Shown piece by piece: positions 33,934 to 49,529 of a stretch of DNA of 64,000 nt. Position 1 is the stretch's first letter; the number at the start of each line of letters is the position of its first letter. The notes under the pieces are model-generated. The model was not told the DNA's origin. It saw only the letters and a program-made list of their open reading frames with translations, and made no database searches. The position numbers and the translations under genes are program-made. Source of the DNA: Rhodocollybia butyracea (Eukaryota; Basidiomycota; Agaricomycetes; Agaricales; Omphalotaceae); assembly GCA_015501585.1 (NCBI GenBank), contig JADNRY010000066.1:124001-188000 (forward strand), given 5' to 3'.

Positions 33934-36230
33934 CAGCTGGCTCATATAATCAAACGCAGAACTACCAGTTCTTGTATAATATTACTGGTACCTAGACTAA
34001 TCTGTGTAAGTATTGCAATGTAGGATACGGAACAACTTGTCATTTCTTCAAAGGCACAGTACTGGTACAGTAAGTGGAAAAAGGATAAGCTTTCGACCAA
34101 ATGACCTGGTCAAGGAAGTAACACAATACGCCAAAGCATTAGCTTCCCCTGTGCCCGTCGTGAACTCAAAGCGGTCGCGACCCACATCGCCAGCTTTCTT
34201 TCACTTATGAATAATTTGAACTGATCAATTCACCAGTCAACTGCAGAGCATTAATCAACTGAACCAAAAATGCCAAGGCTTGAGATGATCATTATTGCGA
34301 TAGGGCGCAGAGATACTGCTGGAGGTTCCAACCGCCTAGTGGAGAACAAGGGTTTGACAAGCAACCTTGACAGTGTCAACGAAGGACAAACGAAGGACAT
34401 TGGGCAGCACTCACAGTGAAAATGATGGGAACGCTCGTCTGCTAGTGTGCCAAGTGGACATGGATCATCCCACTTGCCGCGACTTGCCCTTTTATCACCA
34501 GATAATTCGGTCTCGAGACTCGAGTTTGAGTTTACGTGCGCGATGGGTTCCAACAAACTAGAAGTCAAAAGGTCATTTTGGGAAATATTTTCCACCTACT
34601 CCGAATCGCAGACAATCGACTAGTGCTACTAGCACCGCAAGGTTTGAGCCACAGCGGGGACCCCAAATACACACCCGAGTCCATCAGATTGTCAGAGTCT
34701 TTTGGAGGTTTGCTCAGATTTTTCTCACCTGCTATCATAAGGGAGCATCGAGCGAGAGGTGGATACCTGTCGGATCAGCTGTGAAGCCCCGAAATAGGGC
34801 ACCAGCGTAGGGCTCACATAAGTGCCATGGCATACTTAGCTGACTTGACCAGGTTCTGAGTCTGGGGAAGGATGATCGGGACGTCTTGTAGCCAAATGCC
34901 CGAAACTTGGACTGAGAAAACGAATTCGAGCTGGATCATATAAGTGGCAGGTTTATCATCTGCGGCGCAGCAGAACCCACAAAAAATGAGTAGTGACTGG
35001 CACTGGTATCGACCATTCATCACTTGGTAATCGTATCGCAAAAAGAACTTGAATGTATGTTGCTTTCTTAGGCAACTTCTACTAGGCAAGAACATGATGA
35101 TCATGCAATCTGACATTTGGGCCGGGGTTCCAAAAGGTCTTCGGAAGTTCTTTGGCGCAGTTGTATCTTTTTCTTGTGCATCAGATACACTGCCGCCTAC
35201 CATCTTTGAAGAAGCAGATGGGAGGCATGAGGCGAGCTATTTGCGCTAGACCATAGTGATGCAGCTGATATGGTCACAGCTCAAGCCAGGGCAGCCACAG
35301 ATTGGTGTACATTGCTGGGTCACCTTCAAAAGCTGTCAAATGGGTCAAATCTGTGAATCTGTGCATAGTACTACTAATAGTAGTACTAGTAACGCTATTT
35401 TAGTGGCATCACGTGAGCGCTGTCCATGATGTCATGGACCACTTCACCGTTGGACGAATAGAAAGTGTGTATCCATATCGACCTCAATGGAACAGGCCGC
35501 CTTGGCTCATTATGACATCTTGATGATATACATACCCGAGCCCAGCGATGGACTCATGTGAAGCGCAATTTCGCGAGACAGCGTGTCCGCACGCTCCACC
35601 AACATACGATACATACGATACCCAGGTCCCGACACAGGTCCCGACTTGTTGAAAGCTTGACAGCTGGAAAGCTGGAAGTTTCAACTCGAGGATGAATCCA
35701 AGTCTAGCCGATGGAAAATAAATAATTCTGGCTTGGGGATCGTTCTTTTGCCAGCTCCGTTACACCCAGCTTTGCCGATTTTGCGGCTGAGTACCGTGTC
35801 TGGCGGTTCGCTAGATAACCGAACCCCATGTGAATCGAAACCTAGAGTCCACATTGGCTGTACTTACTCAAGTTGTACTAGTCGTTTTCATATCTTGGCA
35901 TCCTGGCATGATAGAAAGATAGCTAGTCGGCAAACCGACGAATTTTAAATAGGGGCGCGGCTGGGCACGGAAGTAAAAACATTACGGCAGAAAAAATTCG
36001 GCGTCTGTTTTCGAATTCGCTTGAATCTTTCCAAGTGATGCTCACGTCTTTCTCAACTCGAGTCGTACTACCCTCCCCGTACCTGAATTCGTGTGCAGAT
36101 AAGAGCGATAGCTGCCTTCATTGACGGGAGCCCATCATGCTTCATACAGACTTCGTATGTATTCAAGAACCGGCTCTAAGTTCCAACCATGCGCCACTGA
36201 ATGGGATAAGGTACTCCCACATGCAACGGT

Positions 36231-36240
36231 TATATAAAAG
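36231..36240 (+). promoter_or_regulatory. TATA box of the permease gene
   Basis: TATATAAAAG lies 52 bases before the ATG at 36292, a normal distance for a fungal core promoter with a short leader. Confidence 0.6.
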
Positions 36241-36291
36241 CCTGGAAAAGCAAAACTTATCTCTTCCCCCAACTCATTTCTTTTCGGAGCC

Positions 36292-39053
36292 ATGGATATT
36301 GGGAAGGAAAAGTTCGGTGATGCGGCCTCTGCTGAGGCTGAGAGTACAGCCGACAAGCCCCACATCGAGTTTTACGATCCCTCCAAAGAATCAATATGGA
36401 CTCGTCTTGGAGTCAACTTGGAGAGTTTCAAGCGAGCACCAGCGGTTACGGGGTAAGACCATTTATCGTGTCTGGACCAACTTTTTTACTGACCATGGAA
36501 TCTTGTGCAGTGATCGACTCGTCGCCGGTAACCTCAGCGAAGCAGAAATTGCGAGACTCAAGAGTCAAGCACCCATGCTCCAGGCCAAGCTGAAGCCTAG
36601 ACATCTTGCTATGATTGCTGTTGGTGCGTAATCCTGCAGTTTTTCCTTCAACATATATCTGAACTACGTTCCCCCAGGTGGAAGTATTGGCACCGGTCTC
36701 TTTGTAGGATCGGGATCTGCTCTTAAACAAGGTCAGCATTGACCAGAAGTAATACATTTAATCGTGAACTCCAAGTTTTGCTAGGTGGACCCGCTGGTGT
36801 ATTAATCGCATGGATTATTATGGGTATGGATGCTTATACTTTATTCACATCAGTGCTTATATGTGACTGGCGATTTCAGGTGTTATGCTTGTCAATATTA
36901 CCCAGGTAAATCAAACTTGAGAGTACCCTATTCCTCCCGTTCTCAACATGTTCTTTGCAGGCCCTCGGAGAAATGTGTATCCTGTATCCCGTCTCAGGGG
37001 GTTTCTACGCACTTGCAGATCGTTTTCTGGACCCTGGATTCGCATTTTCGATGGGCTGGAATTATTATCTGCAATGGGTTATTTCTATACCGCTGGAGAT
37101 TACAGTGGCTGGGATAACCGTTCAGTATTGGACAGACAAAATACCGATAGCGGCATTGATCACGATGTTCTGGGTTATTATCAGTGGGTACTCATTGTAT
37201 TTTCCGTTGATACAAGACTGATATCCTTGATGAATCTGATAGTTATAGTATCGGTCTTCGGTACACTGGGGTACGTCGTGATATTTCGCTTCACGATACA
37301 ATTGTTAAGAACTTTATAGGTATGCCGAAGAAGAGTTCTGGTCATCCTGCCTCAGGCTGTTAATCGTCGTAATGTTTGTTTTCATTGGAATGTAAGCCTC
37401 CTCTTGTATGCTATCATCGAGATATCTGATAAGCACGTTTAGCATATGTATAGCTGGAGGTGACTACATCTTTCCGAAAACTACACTTTACATAAGTACT
37501 AACCAAGCAAATAGGCGGCCCCACCGGTGGCGAATATGATCATTACATCGGTGGCTCGCTTTGGCGTAATCCCGGAGCATTTGCGAACGGTTAGTGCTTA
37601 CACTTCCATTGAAGCTATCGCTCAGATCTAGTCGCTGTAGGTTTCCAGGGTGTCTGTGGAGTCTTCGTCACAGCCGCCTTCTCTTATTGTGAATGTCTGT
37701 TTTTAAACCCCAGATCCTCATTAAACATCATACACAGCTGGAACAGAACTGGTAGGACTTGCTGCTAGTGAAACTCCCAATCCCCGTGTAGCAGTACCTA
37801 GCGCTATCAAGAGTACTATGTGGCGCATCGTAAGTATTTCTTCTCATCTATCCCCTAGTTTGGTCCTCAAATATCATCAGACTATCATCTATATCACCTC
37901 CCTCACTATTATTGGATTACTCATTCCGTTTACGGACGAACGGCTTTTAGGAGGATCCTCGGCTGGTTAGGCATGCACTACATCTAGTCTATGTTATCTC
38001 ACGCGTTTTCATCACAGCTGCTTCGCCTTTCGTCATTGCTCTTCAAAACGCGAAAATTCCTGGATTAAATCGTAAGGACTTGCGTCGTCTTTTGATCTCT
38101 CTCCACGCTCTGAACACAACTTCATCTCAGATCTTGTGAACGCTACTATCTGTATTTCCGTTTTATCAATCGGGCTTTCTGCTGTATATGCTGGATCCCG
38201 AACTCTCACTGCTCTCGCTGAACAAGGATGGGCTCCGAGTATCTTCACATATGTCGACAAATCTAGCCGACCTCTATATTCTGTGATTGCGTGTCTCCTC
38301 TTTGGTCCAATCGGCTATATCAACGTCGTTGCTGCTGGGGACACTGTCTGTAAGAAGCTTGTCGTGGCTTAATCATTACTAGTACTCAAAGCTGATTTTC
38401 ATCGATTTGCTAGTCCTTTGGTTACAGGCCATTTCTGGTCTCGCAGTAGTGTTCACCTGGGCTGCCATTTGCTTGTGCCAGTACGTCTCTGTGATTTCAA
38501 GAGAATTCTACTCATGTTACTTCAGCATCCGATTCCGCAAGGCGTGGCGAGTACAAGGTTTGTTATTTTTCCCCTGTTAATTGTGGTGCCTTTTCACCGA
38601 ACAATTGATTCCAGGTCATTCAGTCGAGGAACTTCCTTTCCAAGCGCTGGGTGGTGTCTGGGGCTCCTGGCTGGGATTGATATTGAACATCATTGTCCTT
38701 ATTGCCCAATTTTACGTTGCGCTGTTTCCGGTCGGCGGTATTGAGGGGGGAAGCGCAAGAGCGGAAAGCTTTTTCGAGGCGTATCTTGCAGGTGAGGATC
38801 AATGTGACAGTTGACTGGAACAGTACAGATAGAGCTCAATTTTACGACTTTTTTTCTAGCTCCGATATTGCTTGGCTTCTGGATAGGCGGCTACCTATGG
38901 AAACGCACTAGGCCATGGAAGGCACACGAAATAGACCTGGACACTGGTCGCAAGAGCTGGCTTACTGTTGAGGAAATGCGCCAGTATCGTGCAGAGCGCA
39001 GAGCTGCTCCTCTTTACATTCGGATTTATCGGATCTTATTCTCGAGCTTGTAA
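36292..39053 (+). CDS. Amino-acid permease (YAT / AAP family)
   Basis: Proton-coupled uptake of amino acids at the plasma membrane. The start is [13 protein letters not shown], and the cytosolic N-terminus runs to [22 protein letters not shown]1 has the family motif [13 protein letters not shown], split by introns. TM2-3 include [20 protein letters not shown] and the conserved [13 protein letters not shown]. Further conserved parts are [41 protein letters not shown] and the end [23 protein letters not shown], with a short cytosolic tail. About 15 small introns are needed; the many micro-exons are usual for basidiomycete permeases. All exons found fit one 560-residue-class protein with twelve TMs. 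The substrate cannot be told from the sequence. Confidence 0.93.
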
Positions 39054-39394
39054 TGCATGTCCTACAGTATATGTAGTTAACCGTACAAAATATACCAGTA
39101 ATTTTTCTGTATCTCAATTGGAAGACCGAGTTCCGGAAGTATCCCAAAAAGGCAATAGGAATTGATTGCTCTTTTGTTTTTCTACTACCGCGAGATAAAT
39201 CGATAACTGCTGATGACTACAGAGAACAATAAAAATGGACCCACGACGCTCAGCCGTTTTGACAGCTAATCACGACTTTTTTCTTTTTGTTTCCAGTTCT
39301 ATATATGAAGCTTCTGCACGAAATGGTCCAACGATCCCCACTTTGCACTGGACCTTTTAGCGCTTTAGAACAACCACATCATTTTTTCTGAAAT
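39054..39394. other. Short intergenic region
   Basis: About 340 bases with 3' UTR and promoter. A TATATATG word at 39301-39308 may serve the next gene. Confidence 0.5.
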
Positions 39395-40561
39395 ATGGTC
39401 TCTGTCGCCAAAATCGTGTTCCCCAGGCCACCGCCCACAACGAATGCCCTGTCTTCTCAACAGCGTACCCAGCTTATGCGCTCTACGAAAAAACTCGGTC
39501 GTGTACTGGGAATTACTCCCCAGCTCATCGATGTTTATCCTAATACTCCTTCGTGTAAGTGTGCTCACAAGAAGTGTTTTGATTCTGTATTGAACGTTAT
39601 ATCAGCATCTACAGAGTGGCTAGAGGATGACGACTTCTATCGACCGAAGAGCCGAGGGTCCGTAGACTCAACATCCTCCGGTTCGAGCTTGAACACTCGA
39701 CCCCGTTCGCGGTGGAGTAGTCGACCTTCATCTCGACAAAACTCTCGCACCTCCTCTCCATCATCACATTCCTCTCGGTCTGCTTCCTCAGCTTACACCG
39801 ATGACATCTTGCTCAATAACGACGCTAAACCTCTTCTTCGCCTGGCAATGACCTCCCCGTCGCTTGGAAACCAAACTAGGTCCCCGCTAGATGAATTATT
39901 GTTTTATTCCGATGACGAGCTAGACTCAAACGCGGAAGATCTACGTTACACTATTCGCCCCACTCTCGAACCTTCACGGGATTCTTTTGCTGCTTCCCCT
40001 GCTTTTCATATTCCTTCATCCAATAGTTTACGCATGGCAAAGATGGACCGAATTCGAAGGAAACTCGGGGATGATGTTCCGTTACAGTTGGTCTTCCCTG
40101 ACGAAGAAGATGTGGAGTCTGTCTCTGTGGACTCTTGTTCAACCAGCCTGGATAAACCCTTTGTGACAGTTCATTGGAGCTCCCTTCCTCCTCTTCCTAT
40201 TGAAGAACCTGCGATCACCATTGGGCATAATCGACTGTCCAATACTAGGGATTCCCTTTTGATCCCAACTTATCGCCAGGTTCACAGAATTAAACGGAAA
40301 CCCGTTCCAAATTTCGACTTGGACAAGCCAGAGATCAGTCATCTTTCGCTCGATGCAGAGAGACATAGAGAGAAGGAGAGACTTAGCTTGATCCTTGAGC
40401 TGCCACATGAGCACGACGGTGACAGCGAAGAGGAAGTGGACATGCCAGCCACTCCCCAAGCTGACGGTTCGTTATCGGTGTGGTTCAACGATTGTGGGGA
40501 GGACTTCTCAAACTCAGACTATCATAGTTTTCTGAAGTACATCGAGACTGATTCAATTTGA
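39395..40561 (+). CDS. Hypothetical Ser-rich protein, intron-less
   Basis: One open frame of 388 residues; no family recognised. The N-terminus (MVSVAKIVFPRPPPTTNALS, then LMRSTKKLGRVLGITPQLID) looks structured and has a CKCAHKKC cluster near residue 55 that could bind metal. A low-complexity Arg/Ser stretch (SRWSSRPSSRQNSRTSSPS) follows. The rest is acidic and Ser/Pro-rich, ending with SVWFNDCGEDFSNSDYHSF. The RS-rich part suggests phosphorylation or RNA/nuclear association, but this is weak. Codon use and length support a real gene. Confidence 0.7.
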   Translation: MVSVAKIVFPRPPPTTNALSSQQRTQLMRSTKKLGRVLGITPQLIDVYPNTPSCKCAHKKCFDSVLNVISASTEWLEDDDFYRPKSRGSVDSTSSGSSLNTRPRSRWSSRPSSRQNSRTSSPSSHSSRSASSAYTDDILLNNDAKPLLRLAMTSPSLGNQTRSPLDELLFYSDDELDSNAEDLRYTIRPTLEPSRDSFAASPAFHIPSSNSLRMAKMDRIRRKLGDDVPLQLVFPDEEDVESVSVDSCSTSLDKPFVTVHWSSLPPLPIEEPAITIGHNRLSNTRDSLLIPTYRQVHRIKRKPVPNFDLDKPEISHLSLDAERHREKERLSLILELPHEHDGDSEEEVDMPATPQADGSLSVWFNDCGEDFSNSDYHSFLKYIETDSI

Positions 40562-40862
40562 TTTATATATATTTACCGTTTTTCTTGCAATTATGTACAT
40601 AAATATCTAGCATCCAGCATTGATTTAATAATGATAATATTTCCTCTCTATCAGGCTGTATCAGGGTTTAAACAAACATGAAACGGAGAACTAGAACAAA
40701 GAACTACTACAGATAAGAAAAGGTATATGTCAAGGGTAGAAGAGATTCTTAAAGCTTGGATGTATACAATAGAGGTACATGGACTTTCCGGCTTTCATCA
40801 GATAGTACAACAGCTCGCGACAAGCAGGAAGAAGAAAGAAGAACGCAAGCAAAAAGAACACT
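40562..40862. other. Convergent intergenic region
   Basis: About 300 AT-rich bases between two convergent gene ends; 3' UTRs only. Confidence 0.5.
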
Positions 40863-43166
<2,304 letters not shown>

Positions 43167-43856
43167 TCTGGAGTAACAGTAAAACGTGAGGAGCGGAGAA
43201 GGTTATGATTTGTAAGCACCGTGACACTAAAGGGCTGGGCCTGTGACATCCACATGATCCAGATTTGCAATGATCACGAACCGTCACACGAACTACATAA
43301 CAACTTTTTAGTAACAACTTTTTAGTAACAAAGTCGCGGGATCCGAGCCATCCACATCGTTCACTGACATATCATCCGGCAGAGACTACAGTGACAACTT
43401 TACATATCATTTTATGTTAGTACGATGACTACCTAATTTTCCCAACATTTTGACCAAACGGGTAGCAATTTACATAGTCAGGATGTCCTTTCATTCACTC
43501 GTCTAACTGTCTGCCCTGTGTCTCCCAGAGTGTCGCACAATACAAAACCCCCCTAAAGCTATGTGTTATCACCGCGACTGCATCTACTCTTCAAGGCAGG
43601 TGATAGGCTTGTAGGCTGTCCCAGCTAACCTACCTTGGCTTGAATAGTCTAGCTCTGAGAAACCCTAGCCATATTCAAGTTACCTCGATGCTGTACACTC
43701 CTCCTGCAACGCTGTTCCTCCCTTGCATTGAGACCTCGATCAAACATGGTAGGTGCCAGAATAGACGTACTATGAAAACGTCAGATTTTTTCCCCATGAG
43801 CCTGTTGTTATAAAAAGCCCCAGAAATCAGTAGCAGATAGAGCTTTTTTCCGGACC
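43167..43856. other. Divergent promoter region between SNF1 and the C2H2 gene
   Basis: About 690 bases shared by two divergent genes. It contains a 15-bp tandem duplication (ACAACTTTTTAGTA twice, 43301-43330) and a TATA word TTATAAAAAG near 43808-43817, 40 bases before the C2H2 start. Confidence 0.6.
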
Positions 43857-44877
43857 ATGCCTTCCGATTCGCGGTCGCATCCCTCTGCTGGCGAACAACA
43901 ACCTCGCCGCATTATATCCCTTCCTCCAATTGCACAGCTGCTGAATGGCCAGTCATCTCTAAAAACTAATTGAAAGACGTCTTGCTGACTCTTCCAGTTA
44001 GATGTCAACCCGGATCCTCATCAACGTACAAGCGATCACTACCAGCAAGTTTCTCCTCATCCATATAATCGCGAATATGCTACAACCAGCTCACGATTGT
44101 ACCACGATGATCTAACACCATGGGTGGGATTTTTTTTATGGCGTTGGTTATCTGTGATAAAGGCTGAGCTCTCGACTTAGCCTCCTGCCCGAACTTCAGC
44201 ACACCTAAAAGCCGACCTCGATCCCAGAAAAGTGACAGCAGGTCATAATGCATATATGGGACCCTCGCGTGTCAACGCTCCACAATACCCACACTGGAAC
44301 AACTCCCAGTCGATACCTGGATCTAATCCTCCTTATCCTTACCACAACGAAGGCAGATCCTCACCGATTCCATTTACAGTCCACCACGGTCGGCCGACTG
44401 CTGACGAGTATGCTTACCCCCTCCATACTACCATGTCTGGACCTCAAAACTCATCAACACATTACTCTGGTGCCAACTTCATGTCGGGTATCGGAGAACG
44501 AGAAACTAGGGAGATTGCGTACGGGAAGCTTAATTACATATGCGAGTATTGTGGGAAGGGCTTTCTGCGCCCCAGTGCGTTAAAGGTAAGGCTTGATCGA
44601 AATTCGGACAGAAAAAACTCTTTACTACTTCCGCAGACTCATGTCATCTCCCACACTGGAGACCAAGGTAATTCTCTCGATATGTTTATATTTTCCTCCA
44701 ACGCAATGCTCATGTCATCACTCAGAGTATGCTTGCCCGGAGGAGGGTTGCTCACGAAAATTTGGAATCCGCAGTAATATGCTTCGACATGTAAGATTGG
44801 TCCATAGGAACTTGAAACATAGCTCAAGGGAGCAGCTATCTCCGGATGAATGGGAAACTGGAGACGCTGGACGTTGA
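43857..44877 (+). CDS. C2H2 zinc-finger protein, putative transcription factor
   Basis: Exons 43857-43951, 43998-44123, 44181-44585, 44637-44667 and 44726-44877. The N-terminus has a basic patch and the element RRIISLPPIAQLL, often seen at the start of fungal C2H2 regulators. A Pro/Ser/Tyr-rich middle part follows. Two fingers lie at the C-terminal third: CEYCGKGFLRPSALKTHVISH (C-x2-C-x12-H-x3-H) and CPEEGCSRKFGIRSNMLRHV (C-x4-C-x12-H-x4-H), both split or bordered by introns. The first junction needs care: the donor at 43952 leaves the frame one base short. One more G at 43947-43948 would restore it, as in other genes of this window. Otherwise translation would start at a later ATG. Probably nuclear; targets unknown. 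Confidence 0.8.
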
Positions 44878-46083
44878 TTTCCTATACAACCGAGAAGTAT
44901 GAACGTTTATATATCGATACACCCATCCAGTGTACCTTCCATCTGTCTGGTGCATTTAAACGTATTCTCCATAACGCAATTTCTTGAACTTTACTCAGCG
45001 CATCCTCCTCTCGATGACAAGAAGAACAAGTCTTCCGGAGATACGCATACATGTACAAGTAGCAAGGGCATCCGTACTGGAAGTCTTTTTTTGAGTCAGC
45101 AACAGCGACATCTAGTTCTGGTAGGAGATTTTCAAACAGCTGCAGTTACTCCTGTAAGTAAGTGCAGACTCGGAGAATTTACTTACTAATCTTGGTTGAC
45201 GCGTGAGAGATCAAGCTTCAGGAATGAGCGTAAAGTGCGGTGGCGCCTCGCAAGACCTGAGCATTGAAGCCTGGGCCTGGGATATCACAGAACTTATATA
45301 GAGTGAATGATTTTCGACTTTCAAGACTCAATACCGGACCGTGATGTCCCGAAAATGGTTACGCTTATTGTCGTTGCTACAGAATCCACTCTCAATGTCA
45401 TTCCACGATGTGTAAGTTCCTACTAGTGCGCTCAGTATCGTTCAATGACACCTTTCTTTCTGAAATCTAGTCGACACAATAACAGAATACAACGTGTGCA
45501 ATGATGCTTCAAAGCAGGACTGTAATCAGTGTTGGGCCAAAGGTGATTCGCAAGAGGCGTAGCTTTATTCAATATTTATGTATACTCATTTTAGTCCAGG
45601 ATCAGTCTCAAAGGTTGAAGCTCGAAGAAGGAGGAACTTTCTGATAGCAAAAGTTGGAATGACATCTGAGTTCTTTTGGGAATGTGAAAAGTGTGGGTGG
45701 AGAAGCGCTCCAGATTCAAGGTGTTTCGACTCGATCTTGAAATCAGGCTGATTTGTTGACAGAGGCATGTAAAGTGTTTCTAGACTGGCGAAGACAAATC
45801 CAAATTCTACTACTTCCGCGACAGCACACAATAATTCACTTGCTTCTGCATCGGCTTCGGAAATGAATCCAATGTACAGGGCAGCGGAGATGTGGCATCG
45901 TCCGCCATCATTTATGGATGATTTACCTTTAAAGATGCCAGCCCTAAGGCCTGAATCATCATCCGGGCCTCAACGTGAATGAGATTCACGGGTAAACGGA
46001 AGAGGCAACGATATCAATGATCCATTACTTGATTATGAAGGGAATGATAGAGCGACAGGGTTTTCGTACAAGGGAATTACACG
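44878..46083. other. Convergent 1.2-kb intergenic region
   Basis: Between two convergent gene ends. Small open frames show no recognisable protein. Nothing else was seen. Confidence 0.5.
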
Positions 46084-46895
46084 TTAGTTCAAGGATTTTG
46101 GAACATCAGGAGTGACTTCAGATTCTCTTTTCTCGTGATTGCGAGGGAAACGTCGGCGAGAGGCCACAAAACTGACGCCAGCAGCAACAGAGGTGAAAAG
46201 AAACGTGAACCAAGGAAGGATGGCCACAAGACGCACTGCAAAGTGGAAGTTTAGTACTGATGTCTATTGAGGTGACAAACTCGACATACAATAGCTGATG
46301 CTTTTGTACACAGTAGTCACACCGAGAGATGCTTGTACTGCCTGGACGACCGAAGAAGGAATCTCGAAGGTTCCAAAGAACGCGGAAACCTGTGCGCTGC
46401 GAGTAGCGAAAAAGTGTGTATACGGAATTTGAGTGGCAAACAGAAAAGCAGCACAGAAAGCGAGTGACATCCATTCAAAGGGCAAAAGCCGATTAGAGAG
46501 ACGCGTGTACCGGTTTTCGTAGTTTCGACTCAAGAGAAGGATGAGAATGTATACGAGACAGAGAAGAGCGATTAGAGCAGATACAGCGGTGATGACCGTG
46601 CCCGATTTGAAAACATCTGTTTATTCATTTAACCTTGAGTAAAAGTTTCAGTAAAAATGCTCGCCATTATCGTTCACAACTAGCGTAGTGTTCGCTGGAA
46701 GAATCTTCTCGGTAGCACTCTTCTCCTGATTTGACTTGACCAAGGCATTCAAGCCTGGCTCGATACTGGTTAGATCCGAAAACACCTTTAGAGGACGATT
46801 ACTTTACCGACACTACCCGCGATTACAGCAAAAGCAAAGGCGAGAAAAAGTGAAAGAAGACGCGCGATTTTGAGAGGTACAAGATTTTCGGACAT
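46084..46895 (-). CDS. Four-TM membrane protein, unknown
   Basis: The start at 46895 (MSENLVPLKIARLL) leads into TM1 (SLFLAFAFAVIAGSVG). After an intron a short hydrophilic loop (LVKSNQEKSATEKILPANTT) follows. TM2 is VITAVSALIALLCLVYILILL, TM3 WMSLAFCAAFLFATQIPY, and TM4 VAILPWFTFLFTSVAAGVS. The C-terminus is basic (SRRRFPRNHEKRE) and ends KSLN. The splice around 46680-46617 is uncertain; a GC donor (G|GCGAGC) keeps the frame, a GT donor does not. The layout recalls MARVEL-like fungal proteins, but no signature proves it. Confidence 0.6.
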
Positions 46896-49529
46896 GGTGG
46901 TTCGAGAAAACTTTACGTGCCCTTCTTGAGTCCATCATCACTTCGAGCAAGAACCATCGGCGAGAACTCAAGTTCCGCGATCATGTGATCGACAATTTTA
47001 GCTGTCAAGTTAACGCAAACCGAAGCTTGATTTTTTTCGTTTATTCACCAGATAATGGAGATCTCGAGGCCTCCATTACGCTGCTCAGGCCTTAGGCCTC
47101 AGGGGACGTAAGACGATTTCCCGGGCGATTTTGCCACTCTTTCAAATTGCCACTCGCGATAGCCAGCTTTGACGCAAACGGCCCGATCGGATAATAAGTG
47201 AGGAAGTCCGTGATAAGTTACTATCTTGGGATAAGATTACAGGCAAAAGTTCTAGCCGAAATCGTGAGAACATTAACTTTGTACTTACGGCTAACGGTTT
47301 CACGTATCTTGCGTTCGCCTAACCTCATACAGTGGCGGCCGAATACCATCCAGTTGCTTCAACTTGGTTTATCCCGCATCTCCGCACATAGGACTTTTGC
47401 ATCAGAACATCGGCTGGTAAAGATATGAGTATCCGTAACCTGAAGTAACACAACATCAATAATGTCAGTATGGTTAGTTCTCAGAATCGCATTGGATTCA
47501 CCAAGCGATTCAAAAAACTGGCCGTACCTAATTAATTAAATAATATAAGTACATACTCTGGTCTTTCACCACTGATTTTGGCACCAGAATGCTATATACT
47601 GTTTTACTACAGACCGTCTGTACCGACGTAGCCGGGACATTTCGATGAACTCGAAGTGTAGTCATGTCACTGGGGCGCTGCTTCCATCGATGTCAATGAC
47701 CTGTCTGACCCACTCCATCCATCCGATTTCATTGACCCGTCCCGCATAAAAGTACGATGCTCCACTCCAACACAGTCTATTATAATTCTCAACTAACAAG
47801 TACAGTTTTCACAGAATAGTCTTGCAATCGGGACGGTTTAAATGGTCCTCATAGTTATGGGATACATCGGAGTGGTCATAACCTTCTCGCCGTCAACTAA
47901 ACGAGATAGAGGTCTACAAAATGACAAGTGATGAGAGTGTTAGAATGAAGCATCATCGTCCCCACCCATCTTTGCTTCAAGGTCATTATTTCCGCGTTGT
48001 CACTCCGTTCACAAATGATCCAGGGTGAAAAGTCCCTTCGGATGACCAGAGCACTCTCATCTGATAAGTACAGGGATATTAATAAAAAGCCACCACGGCG
48101 CATGGTGATCCAGGTTGTAATATTGCAATCTTCAGTCACTGAATCGTGGCCAAGGTGAACCAACTCCAGAGCTGCTCCATCTTCAATGCGCTGAATCGCG
48201 TTTCGGCGTTCCGTGCACAGGTAATTTGAACTGATTGACACCTTGCCCTCACTGTTCGTCATGTCCGGGTCGCCTCTTGCCTTTCACTCTTGCCTTCAAG
48301 ATCTAAATACTTATGGGGCAGAATGCAGTATTTTATTGAGAAAGTGCTAAGTAGCAATAGAGTATATTTAATTATATCCCATAGCCGAATTCTTGTCTAT
48401 GTACATTGCCTTGGGTATTAATTAAGCAACATGTTGCCTTCATCATTTAGCCCGGTGGGCCCATGGTCTCATCAAGCCCATCAACTGCGGACTTAATGCA
48501 TATTGCTTCAGGACGAAGGAAGGAAGGAAGGATGAGGGCTGATAGGGGCTGATGAGGGCCGAATCAGATAGCAAAGAAACGATCCTCATGGGTCAAGCTT
48601 TGCTTGTGGCTAGAATTGGATGTTTCAGAGCTGACTCCGATGCTGCGAACCGCTCGGGAACCCAGAATCGGAATGATAGCTGTTGCCCGGGGTGCTGCTA
48701 ATGGACACGGTAGGTTAAAGGGGAAGTTCAAGCTTTAAAGTTTTATAACCCCTTTCGATCTTCAGCTGATAGTCAAATTCCAGTTTTATTCCATTTTAAC
48801 CCGAATTAGCTCAAAGAGCTGCCAGGCGGCGAATGGTCAAGGAATTTTGCCCCTCGATTTACTAGGTTGTAGCCTGGGACGCGTTTTACTGAAACTTGTA
48901 AGACAGGTTTTCCCTTCCAGAGGGTCTAGTCACATACTTTCTCCTCTGTTATTCATTTGTGCTCCCTTTCGTTTATCCGAGTGCCGTAGTTTCGAGTACT
49001 TAGAAGGATACTCGGTCGTTTGGATTCCGTACACTTCTGAGGAGGTTTTGTATACCTGTGGAAGTTATACTTACGCATATACATACATGTAGCTTAGCAC
49101 ATATATGTACGTTTCGCAGCTCCACAGGAGAACACGGGGATGGTGTACACCTTCAACTGAAGAGGAAGATGGTAGAGATTTTATTCGGAGATGGCGCAGT
49201 AGGCTACCAAGAGTCCGAATAGTGGACCGAGGTAGAGACTGTTTCTATCGAAATCGAAGCCGGGGTCTAAAGAGGAGTACATAGCAAAGATGCGAGAAGA
49301 GGTATTTGAGGATAAAGAGAAGACATGCAAAGAGCCTTGCAGGAACCAAGTACACGACTACGTTGTTTGTTGGTTCACGGGGGTGTCAACAGAACGGCAA
49401 GTCTCACCTCGAGCATAAAGATCAAAAGGACTGATAATTGGACAGGTTATAAACCTATCCCGACAACATAGATTTGAGAGAGCAAGGAACAACAATATGG
49501 CACGGCCAGCCTCGTGTATGAATTGATTG
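46896..49529. other. Long 2.6-kb intergenic region
   Basis: No gene is supported; the largest frames (for example 48262-47897 minus) lack recognisable content and splice partners. A run of GGAA repeats lies near 48520-48540, followed by GGGCTGATAG/GGGCTGATGA direct repeats. Otherwise nothing was seen. Confidence 0.5.

Larger units (their letters stand above)
33182..36291. other. Gene-poor 3.1-kb region upstream of the permease
   Basis: No gene is supported on either strand. It holds the shared promoter block of copy 3 (33190-33285), a 99-bp tandem duplication (33736-33933) and small local repeats such as CAGGTCCCGACA twice near 35621-35645 and ACATACGAT twice near 35600. A TATA box lies just before the permease start. 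Confidence 0.55.

Noticed and set aside
47897..48262. Minus-strand frame of 121 codons in the 2.6-kb empty region
   Set aside because: No domain, no neighbouring exons and no promoter-like element.
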